Shown here: one piece after another, positions 60,184 through 64,000 of the stretch
Layout of the letters: every line of letters begins with the position of its first letter
Position numbering within the stretch: the stretch's first letter is position 1
Assembly: GCA_963730315.1 (NCBI GenBank)
Contig: CAVSRD010000007.1
Coordinates: 219,841 to 283,840 of the forward strand
Length of the DNA: 64,000 nt
Source of the DNA: VRUE01 sp963730315
GTDB taxonomy: Bacteria > Actinomycetota > Thermoleophilia > Solirubrobacterales > 70-9
Direction of reading: 5' to 3'
The notes under the pieces: model-generated
What the model saw: only the letters and a program-made list of their open reading frames with translations
Told to the model about the DNA's origin: nothing
Database searches by the model: none
Translations under genes and position numbers: made by a program

Positions 60184-60522
60184 TTAGCGAATCTTTGGGG
60201 TTTCCGGTGCGATTTGGCCGGATGGCGCAACTCCCCAGCCGCGGCGCTCGATCAGCTCGATCCCGATCACGCTGCCGACCGGACCGACCGGCGTCAGCGT
60301 CGCGGCCAGCAACGTGTACGGCGCCTCGCGCCTCACGCAGGCAACCCAGATGAGGATGCAGAGCGCCACAAACCCGAGCCCGTGCGCCCAGCCGAAGGCC
60401 ATCGTCTCGGTGTCGAATCCCGGCGCCAGCCAGAAGAGGATCAGCGCGCTGAAGATCGCCAGCTCCATCCAGGAGAGGCGCTTGACCCAAACGAACAGCT
60501 TCCCGGGAACGGGCTTCCTCAT
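60184..60522 (-). CDS. DUF3817-like small membrane protein
   Basis: The 112-residue protein has three hydrophobic helices (about 19-33, 43-62, 72-88) with a HG motif (GWAHGLGFVALCIL), as in DUF3817 proteins. Function unknown. It lies 22 bases downstream of kgd on the same strand but has its own TAGCCT hexamer 10 bases before the ATG, overlapping the end of kgd. Confidence 0.72.
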   Translation of the reverse strand: MRKPVPGKLFVWVKRLSWMELAIFSALILFWLAPGFDTETMAFGWAHGLGFVALCILIWVACVRREAPYTLLAATLTPVGPVGSVIGIELIERRGWGVAPSGQIAPETPKIR

Positions 60523-60531
60523 CGCTCGACC

Positions 60532-60537
60532 AGGCTA
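60532..60537 (-). promoter_or_regulatory. -10 (TAGCCT) of the small membrane protein gene
   Basis: TAGCCT ends 10 bases before the ATG at 60522. Confidence 0.45.
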
Positions 60538-60544
60538 CTCGCGC

Positions 60545-63500
60545 CTATGCCCCCGGGGTCAGCGCGGTGAGCACGATCCGCTCCTGCTCGCGCGCGTGCG
60601 CCACCGAGTACCCCTCGCCCGGGCTGGCCCGGGTCGGCCGGCCGACGTAGCCGAGCTCGATGCCCTCCGGCAGCAGGTCCGGGAGGCGTCGCGACATCAC
60701 CTTCCAGCTGCCCATGTTGCGCGGCTCCTCCTGCGTCCAGACGATCTCCTTCAGGTTCGGGTAGGAGGCGATCAGCTGGCTGAGCTGTTCCTTGGCGAAC
60801 GGGTAGAGCAGCTCGACCCGGGCAATCGCCACGTCGTCCGCCGCCGCGCGCCGCTCGCTGGCGTCGATGTCGAAGTAGACCTTGCCTGTGCAGAGCACCA
60901 GCCGCTCGACCTTCTCGCGGCGGTCGGCCGCGGTCGGGTCGTCGAGGATGAAGTGGAAGTGTCCGTCGGTGAGCTGCTGCAGCGAGGCCGAGGCGCGGTC
61001 GAGCCTCAGCAGCCCCTTCGGGGTGAAGACGATCAGCGGCCGCGGCTTGCGGATCAGCGCCTGGCGGCGCAGCAGGTGGAAGTACTGGGCGGCCGTGCTC
61101 GGGTTGGCGATGCGGATGTTCCCCTCCGCGGCGAGGGCGAGGAAGCGCTCGATGCGGGCGCTGGAGTGCTCCGGGCCGGAGCCCTCGTAGCCGTGCGGAA
61201 GCAGCAGGGTGAGGCGGCTCGTCTGCCCCCACTTCGCCTCGCCGGAGGCGATGAAGCTGTCGATGATCACCTGGCCGGCGTTGGCGAAGTCGCCGTACTG
61301 GGCCTCCCAGAGGACCAGCGCGCTGGGCGTCGCGGCCGAGTAGCCGTACTCGAAGCCGAGGCAGGCCAACTCCGAGAGCGGGCTGTTGTAGAGCTCGAAC
61401 GGGGCGGTCGCGCCCTCCAGGTTCTGCATCGGGCAGTATGGAAGCCCGGTCTTCTCGTCGTGGAGAACGAGGTGGCGGTGCGAGAAGGTGCCTCGCTCGG
61501 TGTCCTGCCCGGTGAGGCGGATGTGCACGCCCCCGGTGAGCAGCGAGGAGAAGGCGAGCGCCTCGGCGTGGCCGAACTCGATTCCGCCTTCCTCCAGGGC
61601 GTCGTCGCGCTTGCCGAGCGGTTTGCGCAGCTTGCGGTGGATCGTGAAGCCCTCCGGGACCTCGAGCAGCTCCCGGTTCAGCTCGCGCAGCCGCTCGGCG
61701 GGGACCGCGGTCTCGACCGGGGGGCTGGCGCTGCGGTCGAGTTCGCCGGTGCTGGAGGTGGTCACGGTCGGGTCTTCGTACTCGCCCAGCTCCATCTTTT
61801 TGCGCAGGTCCTTGAGCGCCGCCGACATCTCTTCGTGGCGCTTCTCGTGGACCCGCTCGACCTGCTCGGCGGAGATCGCTCCCTCGCCGACCAGCTTCTC
61901 CGCGTAGATCTCGGAGACCGGCGGGTGGGCCTTGATCTTCGCCGCCAGGGCCGGCTGGGTGTAGGCGGGCTCGTCGGTCTCGTTGTGGCCGTAGCGGCGG
62001 TAGCCGATCAGGTCGATCACGATGTCGCGGCCCCAGCGCTCGCGGTAGGCCATCGCCAGGCGGATCGCCGACGAGCAGGCCTCGACGTCGTCGGCGTTGA
62101 CGTGGACGATCGGGATGTTGAAGCCCTTCGCCATGTCGGCCGCGTAGGGGGTGGAGCGAGCGTCCTCGGGGTCGGTCGTGAACCCCACCTGGTTGTCCTG
62201 GATGATGTGGATCGTGCCGCCGGTGCTGTAGCCGCGCAGCGCCCGCAGGTTGAGCGTCTCGGCGACCACCCCCTGGCCGGGGAAGGCGGCGTCGCCGTGC
62301 AGCAGCACGGGCACGGCGCGCTTCGGGTCGTGCTCGATCCGCGGGCCCTGCAGCTCTGACTGGATGAAGCGGGTGGCGCCCTCGACCACCGGGTCGACGA
62401 ACTCGAGGTGGCTGGGGTTGGGGTAGAGGCGGATCGCGATCTTCTTGCCCTCGCTGGTCTCGTAGGTGCCCTGGTGGCCGTAGTGGTACTTGACGTCGCC
62501 GGTGCCGCCGTGGGGGATCGCGGCAACCGCCTTCACCTGCTCGATCTGCTTGGCGCCCTCGAACTCGGCGAGGATCGACTCGACCGGGCGGCCGACGTTG
62601 TGCGCGAGAACGCTGAGCCGGCCACGGTGGGCCATCCCGAAGACGACCTCCTCGGCGCCGCCGCGGCAGGCCAGGGTGACCAGCTCGTCGAGCATCGGCA
62701 CCACCGCGTCCAGCCCCTCGATCGTGAAGATCTTCTGTCCCAGGTAGGCCTTCTCGATGAAGCGCTCGAACTCGAAGACGTCGATCAGCCGCTCCAGCAG
62801 GCGCTGCTTCTCGTCGCCCTCGAGCGGCTGCCGGTGGGCTCCGGTCTCGACCATCTCCTGCAGCCAGGTGCGCTGCTGGTGGGAGGAGAGGTGCTCGAAC
62901 TGGTAGGCGATCGTGCCGCAGTAGGCCTCGCGCATTCGCGGCAGGACCTCGAGCAGCGTCTCGCCGGGAACGCCGATGTGAAGGATCGAGGCGGGGATCC
63001 GGGCCATCAGCTCCGGAGTCAGGTTGAGGTTCTCGGGCTGGATCGCCGGGTCGCCCTTCGGCTCGCGCCCCAGCGGGTCGAGGCGAGCCGCGAGGTGTCC
63101 GTGGGTGCGGTAGCCCTTGAGCAGCGAGGTGGCCGCCTGGACCGCCTCCAGCAGCTCCTCATCGGGCTGTCCCGGGGCGGTGGGGGGTCCGGCGGCGCCG
63201 AGCGGCGGCGCCGAGGCCGAGGCCGGGTGGACCGCGGCGAGCGGCGCCGGGTCGACGCCCAGCTCGGCCGCCACCGACTCGTAGAAGCCGTCCTGGCCCT
63301 CCAGCAGGCCTTCGATCCGCCGCAGGAAGGCACCCGACTCGGCGCCCTGGATGACCCGGTGGTCGTAGGTCGAGGTCAGCGTCATCGTCTTCGAGACGCC
63401 GAGCTGCCGCAGCCGCTCGGGGGAGGCGTGCGCCCACTCGGGCGGGTAGGCGATCGCCCCCGCGGCGACGATCGTGCTCTGGCCCTTCATCAGACGGGGA

Positions 63501-64000
63501 ACCGAGGCGACGGTGCCGATCCCGCCGGGGTTGGTCAGCGAGATGTTCGTCCCCTGGAAGTCGTCGGCGCTGAGCTTGTTCTCCCGGGTCTTGGTGATCA
63601 GATCCTCGTAGTAGGAGTGGAACGCCGCGAAGTCGAGCCCGTCGGCGCCCTTGATCGCCGGCACCAGCAGGCTGCGCGAGCCGTCCTTGCGCTCGACGTC
63701 GACCGCGATGCCGAGATTGATCGGGCCGTTCTCGATCGCGAACGGCTTGCCGTCGCGTTCCTCGAAGATCCTCGCCATCACCGGCCACTCCTTCGCCGCC
63801 TGCACGATCGCCCAGGCGATCAGGTGGGTGAAGGAGACCTTCAGCGCCCGCTCCTTGAGCAGCCCGTTCAGGGCCTTGCGCTTCGCGTCGAGCGTGTCTA
63901 CCGCGATCGTCCGGAACGAGGTCGCGGTCGGTACCTCGCGGCTCTCGCCCATCGCCTGGGCCAGCATCGCCGCCGGTCCCCGCAGCTGCCTGTCCTCGCC
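60545..64000 (-). CDS. kgd: Multifunctional 2-oxoglutarate decarboxylase/dehydrogenase (E2-E1 fusion), 5' end beyond the window
   Basis: More than 1150 residues are visible. The upstream part is an E2 acyltransferase core (EVPTATSFRTIAV, SLTNPGGIGTVASVPRL, TSTYDHRVIQGAESGAFLR). The downstream part is a SucA-type E1: GMAHRGRLSVLAHNVGRP, GDAAFPGQGVVAETL, the ThDP-binding region and a PHGYEGSGPEHSSARIERF loop. This E2-first, E1-second order is the actinobacterial Kgd type, which supplies succinyl-CoA with a separate E2p/E3. The frame is open to the right edge with family sequence continuing (RGPAAMLAQAM), so the apparent ATG at 63967 is internal. The usual N-terminal linker and start lie outside. 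Confidence 0.93.
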   Translation of the reverse strand, partial: GEDRQLRGPAAMLAQAMGESREVPTATSFRTIAVDTLDAKRKALNGLLKERALKVSFTHLIAWAIVQAAKEWPVMARIFEERDGKPFAIENGPINLGIAVDVERKDGSRSLLVPAIKGADGLDFAAFHSYYEDLITKTRENKLSADDFQGTNISLTNPGGIGTVASVPRLMKGQSTIVAAGAIAYPPEWAHASPERLRQLGVSKTMTLTSTYDHRVIQGAESGAFLRRIEGLLEGQDGFYESVAAELGVDPAPLAAVHPASASAPPLGAAGPPTAPGQPDEELLEAVQAATSLLKGYRTHGHLAARLDPLGREPKGDPAIQPENLNLTPELMARIPASILHIGVPGETLLEVLPRMREAYCGTIAYQFEHLSSHQQRTWLQEMVETGAHRQPLEGDEKQRLLERLIDVFEFERFIEKAYLGQKIFTIEGLDAVVPMLDELVTLACRGGAEEVVFGMAHRGRLSVLAHNVGRPVESILAEFEGAKQIEQVKAVAAIPHGGTGDVKYHYGHQGTYETSEGKKIAIRLYPNPSHLEFVDPVVEGATRFIQSELQGPRIEHDPKRAVPVLLHGDAAFPGQGVVAETLNLRALRGYSTGGTIHIIQDNQVGFTTDPEDARSTPYAADMAKGFNIPIVHVNADDVEACSSAIRLAMAYRERWGRDIVIDLIGYRRYGHNETDEPAYTQPALAAKIKAHPPVSEIYAEKLVGEGAISAEQVERVHEKRHEEMSAALKDLRKKMELGEYEDPTVTTSSTGELDRSASPPVETAVPAERLRELNRELLEVPEGFTIHRKLRKPLGKRDDALEEGGIEFGHAEALAFSSLLTGGVHIRLTGQDTERGTFSHRHLVLHDEKTGLPYCPMQNLEGATAPFELYNSPLSELACLGFEYGYSAATPSALVLWEAQYGDFANAGQVIIDSFIASGEAKWGQTSRLTLLLPHGYEGSGPEHSSARIERFLALAAEGNIRIANPSTAAQYFHLLRRQALIRKPRPLIVFTPKGLLRLDRASASLQQLTDGHFHFILDDPTAADRREKVERLVLCTGKVYFDIDASERRAAADDVAIARVELLYPFAKEQLSQLIASYPNLKEIVWTQEEPRNMGSWKVMSRRLPDLLPEGIELGYVGRPTRASPGEGYSVAHAREQERIVLTALTPGA

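Overview
The window is 64 kb of very GC-rich DNA (about 70 percent by eye), with few gaps, GAG/CTG/GCC-type codons and many start codons that sit 7 to 11 bases after a TAnnnT hexamer with no ribosome binding site. Gene content points to an actinobacterium, most likely of the Thermoleophilia/Solirubrobacterales type. Pointers are an E2-E1 fused oxoglutarate decarboxylase (Kgd), an isoleucyl-tRNA synthetase with the actinobacterial GSHH form of the HIGH motif, a c-di-AMP riboswitch on a secreted NlpC/P60-like hydrolase, GAAC-N4-GTTC LexA-type boxes and DUF1385. The taxon is an inference. It is ordinary chromosome: I found no prophage, insertion sequence, CRISPR array, tRNA or rRNA, and no gene-free stretch longer than about 280 bases.

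Layout. 1-1.84 kb (minus): membrane-quality pair slipin/NfeD and a TlpA-like thioredoxin lipoprotein. 2-4.4 kb: an SF2 helicase whose 3' end overlaps birA by 105 bp, tail to tail. 4.3-11.1 kb (minus): a tightly overlapping operon for haem export and haem synthesis, ccmAB (one fused gene), ccmC, ccmD-like, hemA, hemC, cobA-hemD fusion, then birA. 11.1-20.3 kb: an aldehyde dehydrogenase, rarA, DUF1385, methylmalonyl-CoA epimerase with two small followers, a lone BtrH-like protein, and PAP2/ychF/lipocalin-like genes. 20.4-28.2 kb: secreted proteins (one frameshifted), a SpoIID-domain protein, an aldehyde dehydrogenase, fumarase, a lipoprotein and an M15-like peptidase. 28.2-33.6 kb: benzoylformate decarboxylase, a frameshifted FAD/Fe-S 2-hydroxyacid dehydrogenase and an SDR, which together could be a mandelate-type aromatic acid route. 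33.6-46.5 kb: ileS, a tautomerase, thioredoxin, PolX, trehalose phosphatase, a split TauE/SafE pair, PAC2, an AdnAB/RecB-like protein, an inositol-phosphatase-like gene and an SOS-boxed basic protein. 46.5-50 kb: an ECF sigma factor fused to a membrane anti-sigma-like tail, with a large secreted protein. 50-55.5 kb: UDP-glucuronate decarboxylase, an acyl-CoA mutase large subunit, a damaged AbiEi/DUF559 gene and propionyl-CoA carboxylase beta. 55.5-64 kb: the riboswitch-controlled hydrolase, an SDR, aconitase, a small membrane protein and kgd, cut by the right edge.

Metabolic links. BirA, carboxylase beta, epimerase and mutase fit the propionyl-CoA to succinyl-CoA route. Fumarase, aconitase and Kgd are citric acid cycle enzymes. 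HemA/HemC/HemD with CcmABCD join haem synthesis to cytochrome c maturation.

The most unusual signals are at DNA level: a dispersed palindrome with core TTGACC-N12-GGTCAA (one copy in frame inside rarA, one spanning the divergent starts at 53.5 kb, a weaker one at 29.9 kb), further in-frame palindromic inserts in ileS and a methyltransferase, and a recurring leaderless promoter pattern.
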